Positions 25,325 to 37,912 of a DNA stretch of 64,000 nucleotides are shown in pieces; positions within the stretch are counted from its first letter, which is position 1; every line of letters starts with the position of its first letter. Below the pieces are notes generated by a model that saw nothing but the letters and a program-made list of their open reading frames with translations, searched no databases and was not told where the DNA came from. This DNA comes from Paramyrothecium sp. XJ0827. Taxonomy: Eukaryota; Ascomycota; Sordariomycetes; Hypocreales; Stachybotryaceae. A program made the position numbers and the translations under genes. Location of the stretch: contig JAJFPB010000003.1 of assembly GCA_020881915.1 (NCBI GenBank), forward strand, positions 1,674,001-1,738,000, written 5' to 3'.

Positions 25325-27746
25325 ATGGCACCAACGATTCCTGTCCCTACCCAGGGCGGCATGTTCCATACGTGTAGGTGGTTCGCACGTCTCGCTTGGC
25401 TAATCCGAGCGGTTTTGTGCTGACATTCTCAAGTTCAAGGGGTTACCCCCCGCAAGCCCTCCACGGAAACTTCCGAAGGAGGCAAGTCTGCTGGTAGCAC
25501 CGGCAGCAAGCGCATCACCACTCCACACGCATGTGCCGAGTGCAAGAGGCGCAAGATCCGGTGCGATGGGCAGCAGCCTTGCGGCCAATGTCTTTCAAGC
25601 CGTGCTCCCAAGAGGTGCTTCTATGACAAGCACCGCCAACGCGTCATTCCCTCGAGAAAGTGAGTTTCATCCTCGACGCAAACAAGGGCGCCGTGTTAAC
25701 AACCCCTTCCAGGACGCTTGAAGCTCTGTCTCAATCGCTCGAGGAATGCCGTTCTATTCTCAAGAGGCTGTATCCCGGGCATGAAGTTTCTGCACTGCTC
25801 TCTCTCTCCCGACAGGATCTTCTGAACCTCCTTGACCGACCGGGAGTCCAGAACCCGATATCTCTACCGTCTCCACCCCTGCAAACCTCGCCCCTCAAGT
25901 CTGATCTCGATTCTCCTCTCGATGAATCTGGACTGGCTGGACTGGAGCAGATGCCCACTGCTGACTCTGAATGGGACGAGGAGCGCCGTGGTAGAGACCC
26001 CATCCCTGTTGAAGCTGATGATGTGAATGCCCTGTCTCTCAACATGGACCGTCAGGCCTCATACCTTGGTGCCTCGTCCATCAAGGCTGCTCTCATGGTC
26101 ATGCTCAAGGTTCAGCCCCAGCTTCGTGGCTCGCTAACCCCGCCACTTAACAACGTAGAGTTGGCAAGCAACCTTCCTGTTATTCGCCAACGCCCTATGA
26201 TTCCCAAGGACAACTCTCGCATTCCCTGGTCATGGAAGGGTCAGACTCTCATCGACGCCTACTTCAAGCGCATTCACGTTTTTGTTCCCATGCTGGATGA
26301 GGCGGCTTTCCGTGCGGACTACCTCGAAGGTCAGAGATGCGACGCGGCCTGGCTGGCCTTGCTCAACATGGTCTTTGCCATGGGCAGCATAGTCGCCATG
26401 AAATCCGACGACTTCAACCACATCAACTACTACAACCGTGCCATGGAACACCTGACCATCGATGCCTTTGGCAGCAGCCACATCGAGACGGTTCAGGCCT
26501 TGGCCATCATTGGAGGGTACTACCTGCACTACATCAACAGGCCCAACATGGCCAACGCGATCATTGGTGCAGCCATTCGCATGGCTAGTGCACTTGGCCT
26601 GCACAGGGAATCACTCGCTCAAGGAAGCAGCGATATGGCTGCTGCCGAGACCCGCAGACGCACTTGGTGGTCGCTTTTCTGCCTCGACACCTGGGCAACA
26701 ACAACCCTCGGACGTCCCAGTTTCGGACGATGGGGCCCAGCTATCAACATCCAGCCGCCCGAGTTTGGCATCAACCAGGTAAGTGTGGAGCACGCCACCG
26801 CAACCCCGTGAAACCTTGCATCAGCAACTGACTGGACCTAACACAGGCTCGTGATTCGGCGCAGCACGCAGGCATCTTGCCACTAATCGAGAACATCAAA
26901 TTCTGTAAGATTGCCACTCAGATCCAGGACATGCTCGCCATTACTCCTCTCTTGCGTCCGGAGGATCGCTGCAGCATGGATGCACAGTTGGTCAGCTGGT
27001 ACAGCAACTTACCGTGGCTCCTCCGCACCACTGATCCTTGTGCCGAGCCACTGTACATTGCTCGCTGCGTTATGAAGTGGCGATACCAGAACCTTCGAAT
27101 GCTACTGCACAGGCCAGTCCTCCTGAGCCTGGCCAGTGGCGGCATCGGGGCACACCTTGCAGAACAGGATATCACTGGTGTGGAGACCTGCCGCGAACTG
27201 GCCAAGGCAACAATCGAGGATATTTCACGTGAGTGGACACGCAACCAGATGTCCGGCTGGAACGCAGTCTGGTTCCTCTACCAAGCGGCCATGATTCCAC
27301 TGGTCAGCATCTTCTGGCAGTGGGACTCCCCCCTGGTTCCCGAGTGGCAAAAACAGATTGAGACCATCCTGGAGCTCTTGGATGCGATGGAGGACTGGTC
27401 GCTTGCTGCGCGCCGCAGTCGGGAAGTGGTGTGGCGAATGTACGAGGCCAGCCGTCAGCTGCAGAGCGGCAACACCTCGATCGATAGCATCGCTACCGAG
27501 CACAGCCTCATGATGAGTGAGGAAGATTTCCACATGTCACCCATCGGACTGGAGACCGATGACATGGTGAACATGCTTGACCAGTACGGTCTCAGAGACC
27601 TCGATGGTATGTACTGGGGACAACAGCAGACACTTCCACATACAGAAAACGGCATGTATGGTGTCAACGAGGGCATGATGCCCGTGGACTACGCCTCTAT
27701 GGGACTTCAAGGGGGTGCCATGGATGGGGCTTTCTTCGTTCACTAG
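25325..27746 (+). CDS. Zn2Cys6 fungal-specific transcription factor
   Basis: Nuclear DNA-binding regulator; its target genes are unknown. Exons 25325-25373, 25434-25659, 25713-26778 and 26847-27746 give 746 aa. The zinc cluster is complete: CAECKRRKIRCDGQQPCGQC, followed by a sixth cysteine in KRCFYD, a basic stretch and a linker helix (TLEALSQSLEECRSILKRL). The fungal transcription-factor homology region follows (DAYFKRIHVFVPMLDEAAF ... AIRMASALGLHRE ... RRRTWWSLFCLDTW ... LGRPS). The C-terminus is Met/Gly/Tyr-rich and possibly activating. An alternative acceptor 6 nt downstream in intron 1 would change only two residues. The gene stands alone in about 12 kb of sequence without other confident genes, which suggests heavy upstream regulation. 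I could not assign it to a named regulator. Confidence 0.9.
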
Positions 27747-30700
27747 GCTAGAAGCAGGTTGTAAGGGTGGCATGGCTGTATCCTTTTTTTTTTTCCTCTC
27801 TCTCTTCTCCTTTCACGTTTTGCATTATGCATTTTTCTCTGGGTCGGCACATTTGGACAGAAAACGGGATGGGTGGGTTTGCATCAAGGATTACCCAGGA
27901 ACGGGCAAGAACGGCGTTACATGATCACTACTGTACTATGAACTGACGAAGAGGACACGAGACGACAACCCACAAGGGAAGCGACATGCACAGATCCAAG
28001 ATTCAGATATACCCCAAAGCATCATGATGACGATTCAAGAATACAATGAAATGGCTCAAACAAGACAAGAATTTCGTTTGAAGTGACATCGTGACTCCAG
28101 GAAAGGCAGGCTTCTGCGTCGAGCGGCTTGCCCGTAGCCTGTGGCTTACAGTACCGTACCGCGTATCGGGCGGAGCGTTGAGTGCGATGACGATGCCGTC
28201 TATCTACTTGCCGCAGGAAGAAGGGGTTCAATTAAGCAAGGGAGTGCTAGGACGCGCGGGTCCGGCCACTCTCCAGCGTCGGTTTCGGCAAATGCTCCCA
28301 TGCCATCACGGGCAGGGTCCGCTGGCAGAAGAAGCTGGGGGTCAAAGCAAAAGCCTTGCCAAGATGAAATAGGCACACAATAGCACACGTTAGTGGCCAT
28401 TGTGGACCGAAGAAGGGCAGGGAGGTTGACGGGCTTCCTCCCATAGATTGCAGACCGTTTCCTTCGTTTCGGCAATGAGGGAATAGCCAGTCAAGGCGTA
28501 GACAGTGTGGAATATTGCAACACAAAAGCTCGGTTGATTATTTTGTTTGAAGGGACATCTCACGGCGGCAAGCGATTGGTTGGGAAAAAGGCGACCCTAT
28601 GGAAAGCGGGCTGTAATCTGGCAGTTCGGCCCGCGACGACGACGAAGAGGGGGGTGGGGCAGTCTCGGTTTGGCAGAGGCACAAAGAATATGGGATATTG
28701 AGAGCGATTATTGATCTCGTACGAATGATCAATGCTTCCCGTCATCTTCAGGCAATTCTGTAGGGGAAATCCCAGCTTCGCCGGGCAATGTTATGTTGTT
28801 TGGACTGCTGAGGTTGCAAGCTTCGACCGAGGTCTTCTCCATTCCCCTCGACCTGAACACCGCCTTCTCCAAAAAAGACCTTCGAAGAGAGGGAGGTGGG
28901 GAAAAGGCAAATTCAGAGACATCGGCCCTAAGGTCGGAGCTGGAGCATCTCAGGTGGTGACGAGGGGGGGTATTGATGGGATCGGCGGACCCCTAGCAAC
29001 TCTCAAAAGCCGGTTACTGCAGGGGTTCTCATCCAAGGATGTTGACTCGCACGACGTGGCCGTTGTTCTCCAGAGAGTGTGGACCCTCTGCCCCCCAATA
29101 TATTTTGGAGCAAGGGGGAGGGGGCGTGCTTTATTTTGGAGAAGCATGGGGGGGGGAGGGCGTGGGTGGCCAGTGACATTGTGGGCGATATTTGGTGAAC
29201 AGAATCGTCAGATGCTACGGTCGTATCAGACGTGGCAGAGACGCGTGACTCTGGGGAAGTGGCACAATGCTGACGACTCGTCGCCTCGATTGTAGAAGCA
29301 GGTAAGCTGGTGGTAAGCGAGAGCTTAGATGCATGGACTAAGTAAGGCGACCCCAGGTTGAACGAAATATCCGGGGAAAGACAGTATGTCGTGCAACAGA
29401 AGGCAGGTTTTTTGTGCATGATGCAGTCAGGCTCACATGTATGAGATGCGTGTGTGCCTGGCCGTCCTGGGCTGTGTATGGTGTGGCGTTCCCAGTCATG
29501 CCAGATCTGGAAGCCTCCCTTTGACTATTGCTGTCCCTTGACGCTGGCTGAGCCGTGCTTGGCGATGCTGCCTCGTGGTCACTTGAGTGGCGAATGAGCC
29601 CCGAACTGGAAGACGGTTTTCCAACCTCATCGTAAACGGGCATTGCTGCGGTGGCCTCGGTGGGTTTCTGCTCCTCTCATCCGCAAACACGGCTCGGGGA
29701 TGCTTGCTTCTCGATATAGAAACAGGCAACAATAAGCAGAACACGTCTGCTTTGGTCTCTCCAGTCCGCCCAACAAGATCAAACTCAACGAATCATCGGG
29801 TCAAATTCGCTCACTCCTAATGCAGTGTTCAAGTGATCTTGGTGTTCTGCAGCTCAGCCTTCGCCCCCAACGGCGGAAAGGAGCGCACACCATCCACGAC
29901 TCATTTGATTGTTCCCAGATAAGCAAAGCCATACCCGGGCCTGCGTTCCGACGACTGTTCAACTGCTCTTGCCCAGCACACACCGTCGAACTCGCCTATC
30001 CGCTTGTTATTTCCATCACATCCACGGCCAAGCCACCCCCTTTATCGCCGGAGAGTCCGGACTGTGTCGAAATCATGACTCCCTGTTGGCTTTGCTGTTA
30101 TGGGTCAGTGCTTTCTCCAAGATCATGGAGACACCCACGACGGGTGTCGGCGGCTGCTCCATGTGGACTACAATTATCCAGCCGTGCAGTGAATCCTCAA
30201 GAATCAAACGTAGATGTGGAGTACAAGGCACACGTCAACGATCCGTCAGCGTTAAGCACCTGTCATACTTCGAGTCCAGCCTCTTTGGTGACTGAGTTTC
30301 TGTATCTCCCCAAGATACCGGCCTTTCTTAAGCGAAGGAGGTCCGCATACTACCCAGACTGCAAGTCTCAGGCCCTAATCTGGAAACTTGTAGACGAGTA
30401 CTGTCACATTCGCCTAAGGGGATCGGCGACAGACGCCAAATGAGTCCCAGAGTTGATGGTTCACGTCCTCCAACCAAGTAGGTTGTATTTACTCCGGCTC
30501 CGTTCCACATAAAGTGTCCAGGTCTGAATAGCATTGACTGTAATGTTGTAGTGTCCGCCTGTTCGCTCCTGATGAAACTCCGATTCAGATTGAAGTTAGT
30601 GGACACACTATACGTAAGGACCTAGTTTTTGTCCATCCGCACTCGGAGTCGCTGAGATTTAGAGCAGGTAAGTCGTCTTACAGTAGAGATATAGCTGCGG

Positions 30701-31647
30701 ATAGCCGGTGGTAGAGCTGGTTGTTCCCTCGAGTTCAAAATAAGTCTTTGCAATCTATTTTGTGAAGCCATCCTGTTTTAAAGACTCTTGTGAGCAACGG
30801 GTATCAATCAATTCTTCTCCAAACCTTATGCCTTTGCTGAGGTAAGAGTTGGCAGACAGTTTCAGCAACCGCCTAACGCATGAATACTGCTTGGCATCGA
30901 TTGATATTCTGTAGCAGGGCCAGATGTTGATTCATGCCCTGTTGCTGTTTGATTGCATTTAAAGCCATTTCAATCCACGACTATTTTGGCATCACGAAGA
31001 AGCTGCAGGCCTTTTGTTAGACTTCCCATATTGCTTGATTGGCAAGGTTCCTTGTCCTCGCACTGGAGGCAGACTTGCTCTGATGATACTATGGAGTACT
31101 CCTAGTGCTTTATCATTTACGTACGGCTACGCAGTTGGCTAGTCAATGCAAGCAACGGAGTACTCACGGCATGGAGACTTGATATCCATATGCTATATGC
31201 CGTCATGGCAAAGGATAACTGGCTTTGGCGAAGAGAATGCGGCGACTTTCGCGTTTTCCATAGCTGCCAAAGCTGCCATTTGGGTTGCAAGCACCTTGCC
31301 TGACGAAGCACCTCAATCAACCCATCTGCCTCAGGATAGTACCTGCCTAGCCTTGTGTACCTTGATGTGCTACACCTGAGCTCAGGGAGAGTCAAGCGCC
31401 TTACTTCATCTTACATAAGGTAACTTATTGTTACTGCTTAGGGTTGATAACTTTGAAGTCGTGTGGCCGCTGCCGTTTACCTTGCCCTATCGACTCTAGA
31501 CCACGACTGCAAATGTACACATGGTCTGCGACCTTCACCCATCACATGCTCAGTCAAGCGCAGCTCACAGTCCACAAAGGCCTCCACCATCCCATCGTCA
31601 CACCATTACGTCCTTCCACACATACAACACGGTGAAGAAAGTCTGCC
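27747..31647. other. 3.9 kb gene-poor region downstream of the zinc-cluster gene
   Basis: A pyrimidine tract at 27782-27812 probably lies in the 3' untranslated region of the upstream gene. About 28.0-29.3 kb is purine-rich on the forward strand. A 207-codon forward frame (29820-30443) and a 187-codon frame (28732-29295) show no domain or splice support. Positions 30.4-31.6 kb have no long frame on either strand. Confidence 0.5.
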
Positions 31648-32863
31648 ATGGATCATGCGCTTAATTGCAATAATCTAGAGTGTCGGAAGGTGTTGACAGG
31701 CAGCGCCTTAGTAACCGCGTGCAGGTTAGTGTTGGTCCTGTGATCGACTTCACTCCGCTGATACTCCAATCAGTCATATATTCTGCCTCGAATGCGCACA
31801 GAAGGCCGGGGCCAGAGGCACTGAGCCTTCACAATGCATCATATGCCCGGCTTGCCAATCACGACTAGGCAAGCCAGATGACGCAATCATCACCGACCTT
31901 AACCCAACTGAGGATTACAAGACAACCGTGCTTAGCGGTTTGGGGCCGAGCATAATCATGGAATGTGCTGGACGCGCCCTGAGCTTCTGGGCTTATCAGA
32001 CTGCTCAGGACATTTGCTACCAGCAGTATCTTTGCAAAACTCTTGCGGAGAAATACAACGGCTTGGGTCAGCAGTTGGAAAAGACCACGAACGATGCAAA
32101 TTCGGAGATTGAAGGCCTGCGGCAGAAAATTCAAGGTCTGTAAAGGAGTCTTTGATGGCGTCGCCAGGTCTCACTGACACTGCTAGGCTTGCTCGGTGAG
32201 CAGGAGAGCATACGGCGTAGGAATGAAGAGCTTGCCCAGCTCTATAGAGACAAGAGTCGCAAGCTACTACAAACGCAGGAACTCTACGACAAGGTCAAAC
32301 ACAAAGCTGAAATGGGTCAGATTCAGCGGGCTGCGTCCGATGCAGTTGATTCAACTCTGTTTGCGGGAGTTGCTGGTGTAGCCACGGACACGGAGCGAAA
32401 CGAGCAAATCCAATCAGCCTCTCTAGCATCGCAACCAATGTTTGACTATTCTACCATGAACACAAGCCTCCCTCGAACAAGGCTACAGCAGCAAGCTGAC
32501 AATGAATGGAATCGGTTACCAGCACCCCGTCGGGGTAAGCACTCCATGCGCCCGTATGACTAGAAAGCTAATAAGGGAGGGATACCAGATGTTGCGGGTG
32601 CGTCCTTCGGCGGCAACCTTCGACAGCGTCCAGGTACGCGTCCGATGGGAGGGGTTGGCGGCTTTCCTGGTCTGAACGCAACCTCGATTCCAATTTCCAG
32701 TCCAAACAGCAGATCTATCGCGCCAGGCATTGCCCACAACCGCCAAGGACTGTCTGGGCTTGGCCTTACGTCTGGTCTCAAAGTTAGTCAACCGACCAAT
32801 GTTCCAGGACTGGGAGTCGCATGGGGCAGAAACATTGAAGGGTCGACACTCCCTAGGTCATAA
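31648..32863 (+). CDS. HEI10: HEI10/Zip3-type RING protein (CCNB1IP1-like, meiotic crossover factor)
   Basis: By family, a SUMO/ubiquitin ligase acting on meiotic chromosomes to designate crossovers. Exons 31648-31724, 31774-32135, 32187-32534 and 32589-32863 give 353 aa. The N-terminal C3HC4 RING is complete only after splicing: C7, C12, C25, H27, C30, C33, C50, C53, with intron 1 falling inside the CSH motif. The family-typical LGKPDDAIITDLNPTEDYKT follows, then SIIMECAGRALSFWAYQTAQ. A coiled coil covers about residues 110-195. The C-terminus is Gly/Ser/Pro-rich. The small size, RING position and tail match the HEI10 group better than other RING families. Function in this organism is inferred. 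Confidence 0.87.
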
Positions 32864-33748
32864 ATTCCAGGGAATCTTGCTGTGCATGTTATCTTCCCAA
32901 AAAGTACTCCAGTTTCCTTCGACCGATGAGGAAGAAAGGCCATGTACAGGGTAAGACATTGTTTCTTGGACCTGGCTCAGAATGAGAGACAAGCCTTTTC
33001 CTGGACTCATCCCTCACGATGCACCAAGACGCTAGTCCAGACTCGGAAGACTTGGGACTTGATCCTCGTTTGGAAGTGGGGGTCGATCCTGACTGCGTCA
33101 GATTGATAAATACAGTGTAAACTCAGATACGAACCAATACACTTACTGTACAAGTGCTACGAGATGCGCGCAACTACCGCTTACTGATAAGGCACACACT
33201 GTGATGCCAAGAATCAGAAAGTGGAACAGCAAAGTACCTGAAGTATCTTCGGGTGAATTTGGCGCAACGCGTTATCTTTGAGTACCTGCCTTGCCGTACC
33301 TGAGCACGGATAAGGAGGCACCCAATAAACTTGCTTCATAGGCTGTTTGCGCAACTTGACGTCCGCCCAGCCAAAACTCCCCCGTTTCCATCGCATCTTT
33401 ACCCTCGACTGCGTCTGATGATGATGCTGCTACGTCGCCCACTCGCTCCGACTTGATCGTCCAGACTGTTTGTCATTCAAATCGTAAACTTCAACTTCAT
33501 ACCATCGCTTGCGTGCTGCAACTATTCATATACCATATCCTTTTCTAATTGATCATCGCATTGCCTGGATTCCTTATCCCTTTCCGCCACCCTGTTCATC
33601 CCGCGCGTTCGTCAGTCCACCAACCCGACAACAACTTCACCTACAAGCCCTCGGATTCTACGCGAACCAACCGAACGACATTCGCCTGTACCTATTGCGC
33701 AAGGGCGTAACCTAGATATCCTCCTGGTCGAATGGTTAGCGCGTCCTG
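32864..33748. other. Intergenic region between HEI10-like and YND1-type genes
   Basis: About 890 bp, expected to hold the 3' end of one mRNA and the promoter and 5' leader of the next. Contains several TACCTG/GTACC-like motifs at about 33233-33301. No gene is seen. Confidence 0.5.
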
Positions 33749-35863
33749 ATGGGCAAGAATTGTTCGTAATATTCTTCGTTTCTCCTGATGGATGCTACAA
33801 ACATAAATGCTGACAGTCAACTCTGCCTAGCCCAGTACGGCATCATCCTTGACGCCGGTTCCTCTGGAACTCGCGTGTACGTTTACAAATGGAAGAACCC
33901 TGCCGCCGCCAGCAAACATGCTTCCATCAAGGAGCTGCGCAGCCTGCCTGAGCTGAAGCTTAAGAAGAGCAAGAAGATACATCCGGGCGTTTCGTCCTTT
34001 GCCGACAATGTTGCAGCTGTCGGAACTTCCCATCTCAAGGCTCTTGTTGATGTGGCCCTGGACGAGGTACCCAACAAGAAGATCAGCGAGACTCCCATCT
34101 TCCTCATGGCTACCGCTGGTGTCCGATTCCTACCGCAGCAACAGCAATCAGCTCTTTTGCAGATGATTTGTACTTACCTCAAGGGAACAACCGAGTTTCT
34201 CCTCCCCGACTGCGACACCCATGTTCAGGTCATCTCAGGAGAGGCGGAAGGCTTGTACGGCTGGATTGCCGCAAACTACCTGCTCGGTGGTTTCGACAAT
34301 CCTGAAGAGCATGCTCACGGGAAGGGTCATCATACCTATGGCTTTCTTGACATGGGTGGCGCGTCGGCTCAGATTGCTTTCGCTCCCAACGCTACCGAGG
34401 CCGACAAGCATGCAGACAACCTAAAGGTTGTGCGTTTACGACGTCTAGATGGGTCACCGGAAGAATACAAGGTCTTCACGACCACTTGGCTTGGTTTCGG
34501 TGCACACAAAGCCCGTGACCGGTACGTTGAGGCACTGGTAGATCATTACGGCAACGACAATGCCGAGCTCCCTGACCCCTGCATGCCCAAGAACCTACGA
34601 GTTACCTTGGATGGCAAACCGGTCAAGGGCTCTTCAAAGCAAAAAGATCCAATTCTTGTGGGAACCGGCATGTTTGACGAATGTCTGCGAAAGACGTATC
34701 CGTTACTTGGGAAGGAAGCGCCTTGCGAAGAAGAGCCGTGTTTGTTGAATGGCCAACACGCCCCGGCAATAGATTTCGACGTGAATCACTTTGTGGGAGT
34801 GTCAGAGTATTGGCACACGACCCATGGATTCTTCGGCAAAAAAGACACGGTGTATGATCTTGCCTCTTACCAGCACAATGTCATGGACTTTTGCGGCCGA
34901 GACTGGTCCGATATTGAGGGCGACCTGCATAAGCGAAAGAAGACGCCAGAGCAGAAGGCAGAGGAGGCTCGTGTGGCTTGCTTCAAAGCTTCGTGGCTTA
35001 TCAACATGCTCTACGACGGAATTGGCATTCCTCGTGTTGGCTTGGAAGGAACTGGGACGCCGGGCATCAATACAACCAAAGAAGCATTGGAGAAGGCCAA
35101 ATCGAAGGGCTTCCTGGATCCTTTTCAACCAATGGACGACATTGATGGAGTCGAGCTTAGTTGGACCCTTGGAAAGATGCTTCTCTATGCCGCTGGGCAG
35201 GTGACGCCGCAGGGGTCCTCGCTCCCGGTTGGCTTCGGTAGCAATGTGGAAAACGGAATTGCCTCGGATTTTGAGCACGCTGGCTCTTCGCCAATTCCAT
35301 TGAACTCGAAGAACGACGAGGATGACGATGACTGGGACGACACGTTAAAGTCAAACTCACATTCCTTGTCTGGCATTCTGGTACTGGCTGTGCTCCTCCT
35401 TGTCATTGGATATTTATTCCGCAAGCCAGATCGCAGACGGCGCCTGGTCAGCATGCTACGTCGCCGCCGGCGATCAAACAGTGGCAGGCGACCTAGCAGA
35501 GGTTTCTCGTTCACGAACAAGCTATTCGGGCGGAACAAAGCAACCTATGAGCGAGTCCTGGAGGAAGGCGAGGCGTCAGAGTTTGAGCTGTGTGACGTGG
35601 ATTCGGATGAGAACGAGTCCTCAGACAGTAGCGAAGGATCCCGAGCAGGCAAAGCCTCTGGCTTGGCGACCCCTCGGTCAAACTTGGACAGGTTTGACGA
35701 TGGGCGGCCATCACCGAGTATAGACCGCCAGGGTTTTGTCTTGCGAACCGAAAGTCGCGAACGGCTGACGCCGTCTATCCAAATGTTGAACGCGGGCCGG
35801 CGGAGCAGAGCTGGTAGCCCCACTCGAAAAAGTCCACTCACAACGCCTTTGCAGGAAGACTAA
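33749..35863 (+). CDS. YND1: GDA1/CD39-family nucleoside di/triphosphatase (apyrase), YND1-like
   Basis: Golgi-lumen apyrase that hydrolyses nucleoside di- and triphosphates released during glycosylation. Exons 33749-33761 and 33831-35863 give 681 aa. I chose the 13-nt first exon (MGKN) rather than the in-frame ATG at 33788 because the intron has a GCTGAC branch site 18 nt before a CTAG acceptor. The spliced protein then starts at the family-typical point just before apyrase region 1 (DAGSSGTRVYVYKW, residues 12-25). Later regions are ATAGVRFLP (about 98), SGEAEGLYGW (about 145) and FLDMGGASAQIAF (about 177). One membrane helix (about 518-535) is followed by an Arg-rich, Ser-rich cytosolic tail, the YND1 rather than GDA1 arrangement. 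The donor GTTCGT is uncommon but is also used in ULA1. Confidence 0.9.
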
Positions 35864-36340
35864 AGCTAGGCCGGGGAGCATGATCCACGATGTGTACAAG
35901 CGAGTATGTCGAATCGGGATGATTGCCATGGCCCGTGCACAACTTCCGTAGAAACGTGTCGTTGGTAAAGTGTGCCTCTGTTTGTTCTATTGGATTGGGG
36001 GAGTACGGGAAAGGACTTGGGCGGCGTTTTGGTTGGCGTTTCGTATACTCGGAAGGAACTACGAGTCAGGATGATTGGTTCCATGTTAGATATCTGCTCT
36101 CAATGAAGACGTTTCAAAGCTTCGTTGCCAAGAACAGATAATCATCCATCAGTAGGTGTGTCTCGGCTCACAATGGTTGAGAAGCGCAATGTGACATGAG
36201 TCCTGGATTCGCCTACACCTGACTAAATCGTTGCTGCATGTCCACAATTATTTAGGTCGTCACAGTGGTGAGCCATTTCAGCGTCTATACGTCCTATTTC
36301 TAGATTGTGGTCGCGGAGGCCCACTGAAGATACTGCACTC
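35864..36340. other. Intergenic region between convergent apyrase and Hikeshi genes
   Basis: A 477 bp gap between two stop codons, presumably both 3' untranslated regions. Nothing else was recognised. Confidence 0.5.
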
Positions 36341-36964
36341 CTACTCGTTTGGCTGTTTTTCGAGGAAGCTCGGGTCAGCTCTCACTCGCGACTCGAACTT
36401 GCGCCACCAATCCTCGAATGCTTTCAGAGGTACTACTTCAATGCCTCCAGGACCTGCGGAGCCGCTGAAGCTGGCCAGGAAGTTAAAGGCGTTCTGAATG
36501 ATACGCTGGGCAAGGACAGCTGTTGATGGCTGGTTCGTGGCACCCGTGCTTGAGGCCGAGTTGCCGGACTTGTTGGCAGCAAGTTCCTGGAGCCGGGGCG
36601 CCACGTCTTGCGCATCCTCGATGCTGATGCCAATGACCAGGTCCTGGTCACCGTCCGAGGAGGCTGCCGGCGAGCTAACCTTGAAGACAGCGCTCTCCTT
36701 GCCGGGGCCAATAGCACCCAAGAAGCGGAAGTTTGGGGTGGTGCCGGCCTGGGTGGCCTGAGCAACGGAGCGGGCTGTCGAGAGATAGATGGAGGCGGCA
36801 GTGTTGTCCGGGATGGTAATACCGGGCAGCAGGAAGACGACGATATGGGAGAAAGGACGGGCGGAGGGCAGGGTGTACAGGAAGGAAGTTGGGGCTGGTG
36901 TTGAGGCCGGCTCCGTGATGAGAGTCTGGCCGGCGGGGACGATGCCGAACAAGGGACCGGACAT
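36341..36964 (-). CDS. OPI10: Hikeshi/OPI10 family protein (Hsp70 nuclear import carrier)
   Basis: In animals Hikeshi carries Hsp70 into the nucleus during heat stress; the yeast homolog is OPI10. A single exon encodes 207 aa, the usual length. The N-terminus MSGPLFGIVPAGQ is characteristic, followed by a beta-rich domain (ARPFSHIVVFLLPG) and NFRFLGAIGPGKESAVFKV. A Ser/Asn/Ala-rich linker separates this from a helical C-terminal region (QRIIQNAFNFLASF, WWRKFESRVRADPSFLEKQ). The frame remains open upstream, but the ATG at 36964 gives the conserved start. Confidence 0.92.
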   Translation of the reverse strand: MSGPLFGIVPAGQTLITEPASTPAPTSFLYTLPSARPFSHIVVFLLPGITIPDNTAASIYLSTARSVAQATQAGTTPNFRFLGAIGPGKESAVFKVSSPAASSDGDQDLVIGISIEDAQDVAPRLQELAANKSGNSASSTGATNQPSTAVLAQRIIQNAFNFLASFSGSAGPGGIEVVPLKAFEDWWRKFESRVRADPSFLEKQPNE

Positions 36965-37912
36965 TGTTTCGGGGATGGAGGGGGCCGGCTGCGGTGGTGG
37001 GCTGCAACTGCGCCAGGTAGTCTGCGATGCTCTGAAATAATACACAGGTTCCTCGCGAAATGCTGATCTGTAAGACAAGTGAAAAAGTGAGCTGGTGCAT
37101 ACGTTGAGTCAACCAGAAGAACAAATGAGTAGTGGTTAGAAAACGGGAGAGTCTCTTGAGCAGACTTGTGTCTGCATGGGCGCAGGTGAAGGAGCCGGAG
37201 CAAGATGTAAGAGCTGATGGAGGACAGGACTCACCTCGATCGGGGACACCTACAGCAGGGAATGCGATTGTTGTGGCTAAACTGAACGAGAGTGAGCGTC
37301 TGCTTTAGATGAGTTGCGGTTTGAATACGGCAGCGCGGGTCTCTCACCCTACGACGAGCTATTTAGGGTAAGGGACAGTACCAGGCGGCCTGGCTCTACA
37401 TGCCATACAGATGTACACGGCTGGGTACTCCATACCTGAACAGACAAGGTTGCGTGCCCGGTGTTTGGTGGAGCAGCTCGAGTGGCTTACACCACGCATA
37501 GTTGCATATTTCCTCTACACTCCGACTCCAATCACTTATACCATGCAGCTCACCAATAGCTCCCGTGCTATCCTTCGAAAGTAATTGACAACGTGCACGA
37601 ACCTCAGATTTCGCCGTGCCCGGAAATCGCTGTATACAAAATATCACCAGGCGACAGCATAGGCTTCAGAAATCCAAAATAGAAACATTGGTAAGTGACG
37701 AGGTCCCATTTTCTACACAAGCCTTCTTGTAAAGCCCTCAAATCCGAAACTGTTTAGGCCAGCACTTGGTCCTCCGATCGACGAGTTACATGAAGTTTCC
37801 TTGGTCGGTTATTAGATGGCCAAGTTGAAGCACTTAAAATCACTTTCCTTTACTAATTGTTGTTTTCTCATGTAATATAGTGCGCATTTGTTCCCGCATC
37901 ACTTACTACGAG
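36965..37912. other. Intergenic region between Hikeshi and Nudix genes
   Basis: Divergent upstream region of about 950 bp. Short frames only; no domain was recognised. The half nearest the Nudix gene is AT-rich. Confidence 0.5.

Noticed and set aside
28732..29295. 187-codon frame downstream of the zinc-cluster gene
   Set aside because: Gly/Arg-rich translation of purine-rich DNA, low complexity, no recognisable motif.
30440..31640. Possible decayed transposon in the frame-poor region before HEI10
   Set aside because: No terminal repeats, target-site duplication or transposase-like frame was found by eye, and no second copy lies in the window.
33720..33790. Possible tRNA (A-box-like TGGTCGAATGGTTAGCGC)
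   Set aside because: No matching B-box or cloverleaf follows; the interval fits the apyrase 5' leader, first coding exon and intron better.
33788..33830. ATG at 33788 as the apyrase start
   Set aside because: Gives a non-conserved leader peptide and lies inside a good intron with a branch site; the spliced start at 33749 fits the family.
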